In this document: piece after piece, positions 27,254-37,240 of the stretch
Layout of the letters: every line of letters starts with the position of its first letter
Numbering within the stretch: position 1 is the first letter of the stretch
DNA from: Paraplanobispora takensis
GTDB taxonomy: Bacteria; Actinomycetota; Actinomycetes; Streptosporangiales; Streptosporangiaceae
Assembly (NCBI RefSeq): GCF_016863195.1
Contig: NZ_BOOK01000022.1
Location: forward strand, 60,059-124,058
Length of the DNA: 64,000 nt
Direction: 5' to 3'
Position numbers and translations under genes: made by a program
Notes under the pieces: model-generated
Told to the model about the DNA's origin: nothing
What the model saw: the letters and a program-made list of their open reading frames with translations, nothing else
The model's database searches: none

Positions 27254-29161
27254 CTACACGAAGGCGTGCGGCCCGGCCGGGCCGTAGTCGACGAGCAGCG
27301 CCGAACCCAGCAGCCAGCGGTCGCGGTCGCGCAGGCGGACGTAGCCGTAGCGGTCGGCGGAGAAGACCTTGATCCCGTCGGTACGGCACTGCCGCATCAG
27401 CACCTCGTCCCAGCCCTCGGAGACGTCGGCGAACCCGATGGAGCGCAGCACGGTCCTGCGCGCCAGGAGGGTGGCCCCGGCGACCTCGGGAAGGTAGGAG
27501 TACTCCGCGTCGGGCTGGCGCAGCACGGTCGCGGCCACGTCGCGCAGGTGCGCGAAGTAGGCGGCCTTGCCGACGATGTCGGCCGTGGTGAACAGGAAGG
27601 CCCGCGACAGGTCGGTCAGATAGTGCTCGCCGTAGGCGTCCTGACCGTCCATGACCGCCACCAGATCGCCCTCGCACAGGTCCAGCGCCCGGTTGAGCAC
27701 GGCCCCGGTGCTGAGCTCCGGATCCGTCCCGCGGACCACGACGTCCACGTGATCGGGCAGCGCCGCGCGGGCCCGCTTCTCGGCGTCCTCGGCGTCCGAC
27801 AGCAGCACCAGCTGCACGACGCCCTTCTGCGGGGCGACCTGGGCCAGGGTGTGGTCGAGGTCCCCCCGGTCGATCATGATCACCGAGATGTTCAGCGTCG
27901 CGCGGGCGCTGGGCAGGCCGATCGCCTCCAGCAGCTCGTCGGCCTTCTGCGTCATCGTCCCCGAGGCGTAGGCCTGCCGGAGGGCGACGTGGGCCCGGCG
28001 CTCGTCGGGCTCGGTGCCGATCGGCGTGCCGCAGGCGGCCAGTTCGGCCATCCGCCACGGCTCGGTGCCCGGCGGGCAGTCCACCGACTTGGGCCAGCGG
28101 TAGGAGGTGAGCACGTCCGGATACGACAGGTGCGCGGGCAGGAGCTCCTCCAGGGTGAGCACCCGGTCGAACCTGTCACCGCCCAGCGGCAGCGGGTTGT
28201 GCACGCGCGGCTGGATCGCGAAGGGCAGCAGGCCCAGCGAGGGCTCACGGCGGCCCGGACCCGGCTCCCCCTGCGCCAGTGCCGCGCCCCAGGCGGCGAC
28301 CGAGGAGGGCAGGGCGGTGACGATGTGCTCGAACAGCGAGGCCGCCGCGGCGAAATCACCCACCTGGCCCTTGGTGTGCCAGAAGACCGTCCGGATGCCC
28401 CGCTCCGCGCACCACGCCAGAAGGGCCCGCAGGCCCTCCCCCCGCTCCTTCAGCTCCGCGGCCCACGGCCCCTCGGTGACCGACTCGACCAGCAGCAGGT
28501 GCGGCACCTCGGCGGCCAGCACGCGGGCGAAGTCCTTCGGTGTGAAACCGGTGGTCTGGCGCCACTCATAACGCAGCAGCGCCTCGGCGTGCGGCTCGGC
28601 GACGACCGCCGAGGTCAGGTGCGGGCGGGTGTTCGGCCCGGTGGGCACCCGGAACGGCTTGAGCTTGACCGACACGCCGCCGACCGTCCGGGTCGACGTG
28701 GTGGCCTGGAAGGCCGCGCCCGGCACCGACTTGGCCTCGGCCTTCGTCTGCGGGACGGGCTGGCGCTTGGGCGCGCTGGGCCGCTTGGCCGGCTTGGCGG
28801 CGCCGCGCAGACCGCGCGCCAGCCGTACCGGATTGCTCTTGCCCGTCTTGATCGCGTCGCCCAGCCGCGACCAGCGCGCCACCTGCACCGACGACAGCTT
28901 CCACCGCGCCACCTCGGTCTGGTAGCGCTGCTCGGCCAGGTCCTTGCGGAGCCTGGCCTCGACCTCCTGGGCGGCGGCCAGGCGCTCCTCGACCTCGTCC
29001 AGCCGCTCGCGGACCCCGCCCAGTTCCTCGGCCGCACGCTCGGCCTCGGCGAGCCTCGCCTGTGCCGCGTCGAGAAGCCTGGCCAGCTCGGCCGCCCGCT
29101 CCGCATGGGCCACGGCCTCACGCAACGCCTGCCGCGTGCTCTCGAGTTGCTCGCCCGCCAC
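27254..29161 (-). CDS. Glycosyltransferase-like protein with N-terminal coiled coil
   Basis: 635 residues from the GTG at 29159-29161, preceded by GGAGGA. Residues 1-~95 are coiled coil (heptads of Leu/Ala with many Glu/Arg). A Lys/Pro-rich linker (about 120-150) follows. The central part (about 190-400) looks like a Rossmann/GT-B or CgeB-type domain (VFWHTKGQVGDF, DVLTSYRWPKSVDCPPG, ELAACGTPIGTEPDE). The last ~220 residues resemble the C-terminal GT-A domain of the DDDDWYGP proteins, but the acidic cluster is reduced to MDGQDAYG (504-511). It therefore may have lost or changed GT-A activity. Divergent from the AsnB-like gene and 26 nt ahead of nrtL. Same family type as the 9-20 kb block. Confidence 0.7.
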   Translation of the reverse strand: MAGEQLESTRQALREAVAHAERAAELARLLDAAQARLAEAERAAEELGGVRERLDEVEERLAAAQEVEARLRKDLAEQRYQTEVARWKLSSVQVARWSRLGDAIKTGKSNPVRLARGLRGAAKPAKRPSAPKRQPVPQTKAEAKSVPGAAFQATTSTRTVGGVSVKLKPFRVPTGPNTRPHLTSAVVAEPHAEALLRYEWRQTTGFTPKDFARVLAAEVPHLLLVESVTEGPWAAELKERGEGLRALLAWCAERGIRTVFWHTKGQVGDFAAAASLFEHIVTALPSSVAAWGAALAQGEPGPGRREPSLGLLPFAIQPRVHNPLPLGGDRFDRVLTLEELLPAHLSYPDVLTSYRWPKSVDCPPGTEPWRMAELAACGTPIGTEPDERRAHVALRQAYASGTMTQKADELLEAIGLPSARATLNISVIMIDRGDLDHTLAQVAPQKGVVQLVLLSDAEDAEKRARAALPDHVDVVVRGTDPELSTGAVLNRALDLCEGDLVAVMDGQDAYGEHYLTDLSRAFLFTTADIVGKAAYFAHLRDVAATVLRQPDAEYSYLPEVAGATLLARRTVLRSIGFADVSEGWDEVLMRQCRTDGIKVFSADRYGYVRLRDRDRWLLGSALLVDYGPAGPHAFV

Positions 29162-29233
29162 GTCGTCCTCCGATTCACGAACTGGGACCGAAGGATACCC
29201 TTTGGTCAATCGCGACACAGAGGAGTCAGCACG
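29162..29233. promoter_or_regulatory. 72-bp divergent promoter region
   Basis: Separates two divergent genes. On the minus strand TTGACC (complement of 29203-29208) could be a -35. On the plus strand TACCCT (29196-29201) could be a -10 with TTCACG (29174-29179) 16 nt upstream. GAGGAG at 29220-29225 is the ribosome-binding site of the AsnB-like gene. Both transcripts must start within this short stretch, so they are probably co-regulated. Confidence 0.4.
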
Positions 29234-30928
29234 GTGCAGTGGCCGACGTTCAATGTGAGGCCGTACGTCTGCGGCGGCCTGGGTCACCTGGACGAGGGCG
29301 TCCTCGCCATGCTGCAGGCGTCGGGGCCCAAGGTACGGCCCGCGGTGCGGACCTCCGAGGCGGCGCTGTTCAGCTCCGCTCCGCTGCCGCCGTACGCCAG
29401 GGGCCGCGGGAACGGTCCGGAGGGTGATTCCGCGGGCGGCGGTGAGACGTGGGCGTTCTCCTGGGGGGAGCGCCGGCCGGCCGGGGTCGCGCCGTGGATC
29501 ACCGTGGCGGAGACCTACGAGACGCCGGGGCTGATCGACGACGGCGACACCGTCACGCTGCACGCGGGCGGGCTCGGCCTGATCGACGTCTACTATCTGG
29601 TCTCCGGTGACGCGGTCTACTTCTCCTCGCTGCTGGAGCCGCTGCTCTCCCTGGCGGAGCGGCCCCACGACGTCAACTGGGACGCCTGGGCCGCGATCGT
29701 CCAGCTCACCTTCCCGCTCCGCGACGACACGCCGTACACGGAGGTCAGGAGGCTGGCCGGGGCCAGTGCGCTGGTGTGGGACAAGCGGACGGGCCGGTTG
29801 TCGACCGACCGGCGGCTGCCCCGCTGGCTGCGTGAGGAGCCCTTCGAGGCCGGGCGCAGCGCCGGGGAGATCCTGGAGATCCTGCACGAGGTCTACAAGG
29901 AGTTCGACGGCCGGCCGCTGCTGGTGCCGGTCAGCGGCGGCTACGACTCGCGGCTGCTGTGCTCGGTGGCCGTGGCCCGCGGCGCGGACGTGGAGTCGTG
30001 GACGACCAGCCCGGACGACGGCACCGACACCGACATCGCCTTCGCCAAGGCGATCACCCGCGAGCTCGGGGTGCGGCACCGCGTGATCGGCCAGGATCCG
30101 GCGGCCTATCCGGACGACGCCCTGGCCGTGGCCCGGCGGCTGGAGTACATGACTCCGCACCACGCCTGGTACGCCCCGTTCGCCCGTGAGGTGCACAAGG
30201 CCGGGCGGGTCCTGATCGACGGCCTGGCGGGCGGCCCGCTGCTGAAGAACTTCATGGTCAGCGGGGCCGCGCTGACCGCCTCCACGCAGGCCGAGCGCAA
30301 GGCCGCGCTGCTCGGCTCGCTCGCGCTGGGCGCCCCGTCGGTGCCGTTCCTGTCGGAGCCGGCCGCCGAGTGGATCGCCTCCTCGGTGAGCACGGCCTTC
30401 GCCCAGGCCACCTCCATGCTCAACGGCCACCGGGCCGAGCTGCCCCTGTCGGTCCTGCACACCCGTACCGCCCGGGGCATCGCCCGCTCGGCCGTCAACC
30501 TGGTCGGCCCCGAGGCCTCGTTCGCGGCGCCGTTCATGCACCCGGACTTCTTCGACGCCGCCCTCTCGGTGGGCGTGACCCGCAAGGACGGCGGGAAGTT
30601 CTACCGCGAGGTGCTGCACGCGGCCAACCCGCGCGTGGCGGCGCTTCCGTCCACGAACGTGGTCAAGCAGCCGCTGCAGCGGGTCCCGCTGCGCTCGGCC
30701 GCCGCCCCGGCCCGGGCCTACGGCCACGCGATGCTGACCCGGGTCGCGGCCACGGTGCCGTCCCTGCTGTCGGAGCAGCTGCACGCGGTGGTCGCCGAGG
30801 GCCCGGACGCCCTGGCCCGGTTCAACGGCTGGAACGACCGGTTCTGGGTCCGGAGCCTGGTGCTGTTCGGCGCCTGGCTCGGCGACTACGAGGACCGCCT
30901 GTCCGACCTCACCCCGCCCTGGGCCTGA
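29234..30928 (+). CDS. Asparagine-synthetase-like ATP-pyrophosphatase
   Basis: 564 residues from the GTG at 29234, chosen for GAGGAG 8 nt upstream; the much longer open frame is antisense to the neighbour. The C-terminal part is an AsnB-type synthetase domain with the P-loop PVSGGYDSR (232-240) that adenylates a carboxylate. The N-terminal ~200 residues keep the outline of the glutamine amidotransferase fold (GGLGLIDVYYLVSGDAVYFSSLLEPLL) but lack the N-terminal Cys nucleophile; the first Cys is residue 13. It should form amide or related bonds using another nitrogen source or nucleophile. Relatives include beta-lactam synthetase and lasso-peptide cyclase; no precursor peptide is seen. Convergent with the PheS-like ligase. 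Confidence 0.72.
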   Translation: MQWPTFNVRPYVCGGLGHLDEGVLAMLQASGPKVRPAVRTSEAALFSSAPLPPYARGRGNGPEGDSAGGGETWAFSWGERRPAGVAPWITVAETYETPGLIDDGDTVTLHAGGLGLIDVYYLVSGDAVYFSSLLEPLLSLAERPHDVNWDAWAAIVQLTFPLRDDTPYTEVRRLAGASALVWDKRTGRLSTDRRLPRWLREEPFEAGRSAGEILEILHEVYKEFDGRPLLVPVSGGYDSRLLCSVAVARGADVESWTTSPDDGTDTDIAFAKAITRELGVRHRVIGQDPAAYPDDALAVARRLEYMTPHHAWYAPFAREVHKAGRVLIDGLAGGPLLKNFMVSGAALTASTQAERKAALLGSLALGAPSVPFLSEPAAEWIASSVSTAFAQATSMLNGHRAELPLSVLHTRTARGIARSAVNLVGPEASFAAPFMHPDFFDAALSVGVTRKDGGKFYREVLHAANPRVAALPSTNVVKQPLQRVPLRSAAAPARAYGHAMLTRVAATVPSLLSEQLHAVVAEGPDALARFNGWNDRFWVRSLVLFGAWLGDYEDRLSDLTPPWA

Positions 30929-30962
30929 TCGCCACCGCCGGTGACGGCGACCGCGAGCAGGG

Positions 30963-32150
30963 TCAGCTCGTCCCGGGCGGCCGGGGGCCGGCCCACTGGT
31001 GGACGCCTCCCCGGTGCACGGCCGCGTAGATGCGATCGCGTACGGCGTTCGCCTCGTCGTCGGCCAGGGTTCGGGCGGGGTCGCGCAGGACGACGCGCAG
31101 CAGCACGTTCTTCTGGCCGGGTCGCGCTCCGAGACGGTCGACCGCGGACGGGGGCAGGTCCTCGACCGGTGTCTCGGCGACGACGCGGATCTCCTCGATC
31201 GCCCCGGCGTAGGAGCCGAGAGCGTCACGCACCGCGCCGCCCAGCGTCTCGGCGTCGGCCTCGGCGGGTACGGCCACCGACAGGTCGCGGGATATCGCCG
31301 GATGCCTGGACACCGGCCGGTAGGGGGCGAGGTCGAGCATCTGACCGGCGATCCGGGAGTCCGCCGCCCTCAGCATGCGGATGTCGGGGATCCGCTTGCG
31401 CACCATCAGCAACCGGTCCAGCCCGAGTCCCATGGCCAGGCCGCTGACGGAGGGGGGCAGTCCCGCCCCCGCCAGGACCCGGGGGGCGGCCAGCCCGCAC
31501 TCGCCGACCTCGACCCACTCCTCCCCGACCAGGACGTCGATCTGGCGTCCGTGCTCGGTGTAGGGGTGCACCGCCGGGACGGCCCGGTACGGTGCCCCGG
31601 GAAGGACCGAGCCCACGACGACGGCGATCATCTCGTCGAGGTCGTCGACGCCCGTCCGCCGGTCCGCGACGATGCGCCAGAGATCGATCTGGTGCGGTGT
31701 GCCGGTGTGGATCCGGTCGACGACGTCGCGCCGGTAGACCATCCCGGGACAGGCCAGCAGCACATCGCGCCAGGGGCGGCCCCCGCCGTCGGCGGTCCGG
31801 CCCGCCAGTTCGCGCAGAGCCGGGGGGATCATGGCGCTGGTGTGGCTGCGCAGCATGCAGGTCCGGCTGACGTAGCGGGTGTAACGGGCGTCGCGGGAGA
31901 TGGCGTCCTGCGGGTAGCCCAGCCGTTCGTAGTTGTCCTCGACGGCCACCAGCGGATGATCCCGTATCAACCGGACCTGGCCGCCCCAGGAGGCCCGCAG
32001 GGCCCGTACGAGGATGTCGACGATCAGCTGAACGGCGTGCGCCCCGTGGGCGGGGTCGCTCAGGTCGCGGACGGCCAGCGCGCGGGCGAGCTCATCGGCG
32101 CCGAGCGCGTCCGGGCGGGAGGAGACAGGGGAGGCAGAGATGGAGGGCAT
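30963..32150 (-). CDS. srmL: PheS-related ligase with fused FDX-ACB domain (SrmL-like)
   Basis: 395 residues, ATG. Built like single-chain mitochondrial PheRS: a class II PheS-type core plus a C-terminal ferredoxin-fold anticodon-binding (FDX-ACB) domain from about 277 (YRPVSRHPAISRDLSV). Motif 1 area LRSHTS (100-105); motif 2 area YRRDVVDRIH...HQIDLW (139-158); motif 3 GLAMGLGLDRLLM with IPDIR (237-258), all close to PheS. ATP-binding residues therefore look intact. The usual PheST pair is not here, so this is a dispensable relative. It matches what has been annotated in actinomycetes as PheS-related mystery ligase SrmL; the symbol rests on recall. Substrate unknown. No coiled coil or TM. 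Confidence 0.72.
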   Translation of the reverse strand: MPSISASPVSSRPDALGADELARALAVRDLSDPAHGAHAVQLIVDILVRALRASWGGQVRLIRDHPLVAVEDNYERLGYPQDAISRDARYTRYVSRTCMLRSHTSAMIPPALRELAGRTADGGGRPWRDVLLACPGMVYRRDVVDRIHTGTPHQIDLWRIVADRRTGVDDLDEMIAVVVGSVLPGAPYRAVPAVHPYTEHGRQIDVLVGEEWVEVGECGLAAPRVLAGAGLPPSVSGLAMGLGLDRLLMVRKRIPDIRMLRAADSRIAGQMLDLAPYRPVSRHPAISRDLSVAVPAEADAETLGGAVRDALGSYAGAIEEIRVVAETPVEDLPPSAVDRLGARPGQKNVLLRVVLRDPARTLADDEANAVRDRIYAAVHRGGVHQWAGPRPPGTS

Positions 32151-32548
32151 GACGATTCCGATCGGTTCGCAGCGGACGGGAGGTCTCCCCCGGCCGGCCC
32201 GCCGCCGGGCACCGATGCGGACGCCGCCTTCCAGATCAGGTCAGAGCACGCCGTTTCGCCCCAGCGGCCGGCATAGCCAGCCGGGGGCGGATAAATCGCC
32301 GGACTCCCAACATGCGGGGATCGTAACACCCGGGTATCGCTCCAGACCTTCCCTTTTCTGCCCGCGATCGCCCCTGCGCTCCGTACGAAGCACTCCACAA
32401 GAAACGACGCCGACCGCGTACCCGTCGGTAACCCCGTGCCCGGCGGGGAACCCCTGGACGCCGGGGCGCGACGCATGATCGAATCTTCGGGGTCGCCCGG
32501 GCTCCCGCATGCGGCCGTTGTTCTGCACGCGCGACTCGGGGAATCTCC
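32151..32548. other. 398-bp gap between srmL-like gene and ABC transporter
   Basis: Divergent intergenic region. Overlapping short frames on both strands lack ribosome-binding sites and codon bias. It should contain the promoters of the ligase (minus) and the ABC operon (plus). No repeat or clear -35/-10 pair was recognised. Confidence 0.4.
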
Positions 32549-33304
32549 ATGACACCGGCCTTAGAGATCATCGGCCTTTCCAAGACCTTCGGTGAGAAGG
32601 TCGCCGTCGACCATGTGGACCTGGCCGTGCCCCAGGGTTCGTTCTACGGGCTGGTCGGCCAGAACGGGGCCGGCAAGACCACGACCCTGTCCATGGCCGT
32701 CGGCCTGCTGCGTCCCGACGGCGGGTCCGCGCGGATCTTCGGGGCGGACGTCTGGTCCGACCCCTCGGGGGCCAAGTCGCTGGTCGGCGTGCTGCCCGAC
32801 GGCATGGCCATGCCCGAGCGGCTGACCGGGCGCGAGGTGCTCACCTACCTCGGCCTGCTGCGCGGACTGTCCAAGGAGATCGTGGCCGAGCGCGCCGAGG
32901 AGCTGCTGTCGGTGCTGGAGCTCGACGAGGCGGAGAAGACCCTCGTCATCGAGTACTCCACCGGCATGCGCAAGAAGATCGGGCTGGCCATCGCGCTGCT
33001 GCACGCCCCGCGGCTGCTCGTGCTCGACGAGCCCTTCGAGGCCGTCGACCCCGTCTCGGCGGCCACGATCAAGACCATCCTGCGGGGGTTCGTGGCGGGG
33101 GGCGGGTCCATCGTGCTGTCCAGCCACGTCATGGCCCTGGTCGAGCAGCTCTGCGACCACGTCGGCGTGATCGACAAGGGCCGGGTGGCCGCCGCCGGGA
33201 CGCTGGAGCAGGTCCGGGGCGGGCGTTCCCTGGAGGACACCTTCGTCGGGCTGGTCGGGTCGGCCGACACGGGGACGAAGGAGCTGTCGTGGCTGTCGCG
33301 CTGA
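32549..33304 (+). CDS. ABC transporter ATP-binding protein
   Basis: 251 residues, ATG with GGGGAAT upstream. Single nucleotide-binding domain: Walker A GQNGAGKTT (37-45), a CcmA/DrrA-type signature YSTGMRKKIGLAIALLHAP in place of LSGGQ, Walker B LLVLDEPFEAVDP, and a histidine switch SSHVMALV. This subclass powers exporters with a separate membrane subunit, here the 600-residue permease 100 nt downstream. The substrate cannot be inferred. A 30-bp duplication spans its stop codon. Confidence 0.88.
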   Translation: MTPALEIIGLSKTFGEKVAVDHVDLAVPQGSFYGLVGQNGAGKTTTLSMAVGLLRPDGGSARIFGADVWSDPSGAKSLVGVLPDGMAMPERLTGREVLTYLGLLRGLSKEIVAERAEELLSVLELDEAEKTLVIEYSTGMRKKIGLAIALLHAPRLLVLDEPFEAVDPVSAATIKTILRGFVAGGGSIVLSSHVMALVEQLCDHVGVIDKGRVAAAGTLEQVRGGRSLEDTFVGLVGSADTGTKELSWLSR

Positions 33305-33350
33305 CCGCGTCCGGCGTCGCGGCTGTCACGCTGACCGCGTCCGGCGTCGG
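33291..33350 (+). repeat. 30-bp tandem duplication across the ABC ATPase stop codon
   Basis: 33291-33320 and 33321-33350 are tandem copies with 28 of 30 identical positions. The stop TGA (33302-33304) is in copy 1; copy 2 still reads RLSR-stop in the matching frame. A run of GGCGTC-type hexanucleotides follows to about 33363. It enlarges the gap before the permease. Confidence 0.85.
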
Positions 33351-33404
33351 CGTCGGCGTCGGCGGAACCGTCACGGCGCCCCGGGCCGGAGCGGGGCGGT
33401 CCTC

Positions 33405-35207
33405 GTGACCTCCATGACGACCGTGCTCGGGACCATGGCCGGCATGAAGCTGGCCGTACTGCGTCACTCGATGAGCGGCCAGAAGGCCGGTCTCGTCGCC
33501 ACCGGCGGCGTGCTGGGGCTCGTCCTGGCGGGCGGCACCCTGTTCACCGCCTTCCAGGGCGGCGACCTGCTGGCCGCGGCCTACGCGGTCTGGATGCTCG
33601 GCTGGATCCTCGGCCCGGTCTTCTCCGGAGGCGGCGACGAGACCCTGCGACCGGAGTACTTCACCCTGCTCGGCCTCCCGCCGCGCCGCCTGGCCGCCGG
33701 GCTGCTGGCCGGGGCCTTCGTCGGGGTCGCGCCCGCGGTCAACCTGCTCGCCCTGACCGGTCTGGTGGTCTTCGGGGTACGGCAGAGCCCGGCCGCCGCG
33801 CTGGTGGCGCTCCCCGCGATGATCCTGCAGCTGGCGATCTTCGTTCTGCTGTCGAGGGTCGCGGTGGCCGCCCTGGGCATCGCCCTGCGCTCGCGCCTGG
33901 GCGCGATCGGCACCGGCCTGGTCAACGGCGCGATCCTGGCCGCTCTCGGCCAGGTGTGGGTCTTCGCCATCGCCCTGGGACAGACGGGCGGGATCACCCC
34001 CGGCGCGTCGGCGGTCCTGCGCTATCTGCCCTCCGGGTGGGGGCTGGCCGCGGTCGAGGGGGCGGGCACCGGACGCTGGGACCGTACGGGCCTGGCGCTG
34101 GGCGCGATGGCGGTGCTCGTCGCGCTGCTGCTGGCCGCCTGGGCCGCCCTGCTCACCCGGCGCGCGAGCGCGGCCAGGGCCTCCGCCCGCGGCCGGCGTC
34201 CCATGACGGCCTCGACCGCCTCCGGCGCCGTGGTGGCCAAGGAACTGCGCACCTGGTCGCGCGACCTGGTCCGGACCCACCAGCTGACCTTCGCCCTGGC
34301 CTACGGCGTGTTCTTCGCCGCCGCCCCGCTGCTGCTGGGCCTGGACGTCATGCTGGCCTGGGCCGGTCCGGTCGCCGTCCTGATGGCCGCCGCCATGACG
34401 GCCGGCGTCTACGCCGTCGACGGCACCGCGCTCTGGCTCACCCTGATGGTCCCGGCCGCCGCCGACGTGCGGGGCAGGCAGCGGGCCTGGCTGCTGGTCG
34501 TGGGCCCGCCGGTCGTGGCGCTGAGCCTGGCCCTGACCGCCGTGACCGGCGGTCCCTGGCCCCCGGTGCTCGCGGTCACGGCCGCGCTGCTCGGCGGCGG
34601 AGCCGGGATCGTGCCGCTCATCTCGGTCTACGCGCTGGTCCCCGGCACCGACCCGCACCGGCGCGGCGGCAACCCGCTGCGCGTCAGCGAGGACGACGGC
34701 GCGCTGACCGGCATGGCCTACGCCGTACTGGCCCTGGTGGCGCTCACCGGGGCCCCGGCCGCGGTGGTGGCCGTGATGTACGGCTGGCCGGGAGTGGCCG
34801 TCGGCGTGGCGACCGGCGTCCTGTGCTGGTGGGGGTTCGGGCTGCTGGCCCAGCGGCGGCTGCACGGCCGCGGTCCCGAGCTGCTGCAGATGATGCGCAC
34901 GGGCAAGCGCCCCCCGTCCGGGCAGGGCGGCTGGGTGCGGATCGACGAGCTGCCGAAGCGCGAGCAGATCATCACGGCCGTCTGCTGGTCGGTCGGGGCG
35001 ATCCCGCTGTTCCCGCAGGGCATCGTGGCCGGTTTCCTCAAGGCGCAGGAGTCCGAGACCCGCAGCTGGTTCCTGGCGCTCCACCTGCCCGAGGCGTTCC
35101 AGTGGCCGGTGATCGTCTTCATGGTCCTGCTCGGCCTGGGGATCTACGGTCTGGGCCTGTGGATTCCCTACCGCCACCGCCGGCGCGCCGTACCCGAGGC
35201 GTCCTGA
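33405..35207 (+). CDS. ABC transporter permease (large, polytopic)
   Basis: 600 residues from a GTG; an ATG three codons later (33414) is an equal alternative. About 12 hydrophobic stretches alternate with short loops, starting around residue 30 and ending near the C-terminus (VFMVLLGLGIYGLGLW). No ATPase motif. It is the membrane partner of the ATPase at 32549. The hydrophobic pattern and length resemble ABC-2-like actinobacterial exporters without a named substrate. Confidence 0.8.
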   Translation: MTSMTTVLGTMAGMKLAVLRHSMSGQKAGLVATGGVLGLVLAGGTLFTAFQGGDLLAAAYAVWMLGWILGPVFSGGGDETLRPEYFTLLGLPPRRLAAGLLAGAFVGVAPAVNLLALTGLVVFGVRQSPAAALVALPAMILQLAIFVLLSRVAVAALGIALRSRLGAIGTGLVNGAILAALGQVWVFAIALGQTGGITPGASAVLRYLPSGWGLAAVEGAGTGRWDRTGLALGAMAVLVALLLAAWAALLTRRASAARASARGRRPMTASTASGAVVAKELRTWSRDLVRTHQLTFALAYGVFFAAAPLLLGLDVMLAWAGPVAVLMAAAMTAGVYAVDGTALWLTLMVPAAADVRGRQRAWLLVVGPPVVALSLALTAVTGGPWPPVLAVTAALLGGGAGIVPLISVYALVPGTDPHRRGGNPLRVSEDDGALTGMAYAVLALVALTGAPAAVVAVMYGWPGVAVGVATGVLCWWGFGLLAQRRLHGRGPELLQMMRTGKRPPSGQGGWVRIDELPKREQIITAVCWSVGAIPLFPQGIVAGFLKAQESETRSWFLALHLPEAFQWPVIVFMVLLGLGIYGLGLWIPYRHRRRAVPEAS

Positions 35208-35548
35208 GGCGCGCCCCCCGCGAATCCGCGGCCGCCGGAGGGCGTCGCGCGGGGTGCCGCGTGCGTATGAACTGGATATGAGGGAGCGATTACGCGTAAC
35301 ACCAGGGGGATCTTGCGGATTCCGTTCCCCGGGCACGAGAAGTCCTGCTGAACGGCCTTCCCGGTATGCGGGCGACTGGTAGTGTTCGCCCCAGAAAGCG
35401 CCAGAACGGTCGGCCCGAACCACGAATTCGGTCCGGCCGGGGGCGGGGAGCACGTGGGGATGACGGCTCCCGCCAGCGCGGTCACCAAACATCATGAGCC
35501 GGGGCACCCGGTGACTTCGTCCTGCCCTTTTTCTCATCGTGAGCGAGA
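35208..35548 (+). other. 341-bp treS upstream region
   Basis: No coding frame is convincing. TAGTGT at 35380-35385 is a good actinobacterial -10, with a weak TTCCCG 16 nt before it. An imperfect inverted repeat lies around 35410-35440 (GGTCGGCCCGAA versus TTCGGTCCGGCC). Transcription from there gives a leader of about 155 nt. Confidence 0.4.

Positions 35549-37226
<1,678 letters not shown>

Positions 37227-37240
<14 letters not shown>

Noticed and set aside
27266..29233. Upstream extension of the AsnB-like frame by 656 codons
   Set aside because: It is antisense to the coiled-coil glycosyltransferase gene. The GTG at 29234 has a ribosome-binding site and the protein family begins there.
29162..30928. 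Lasso-peptide or beta-lactam gene cluster around the AsnB-like gene
   Set aside because: No precursor peptide, leader peptidase or partner enzyme is visible. Kept only as an alternative relation of the family.
32140..32583. Short open frames in both directions between the PheS-like gene and the ABC operon
   Set aside because: They overlap each other, have no ribosome-binding sites and no recognisable motif.
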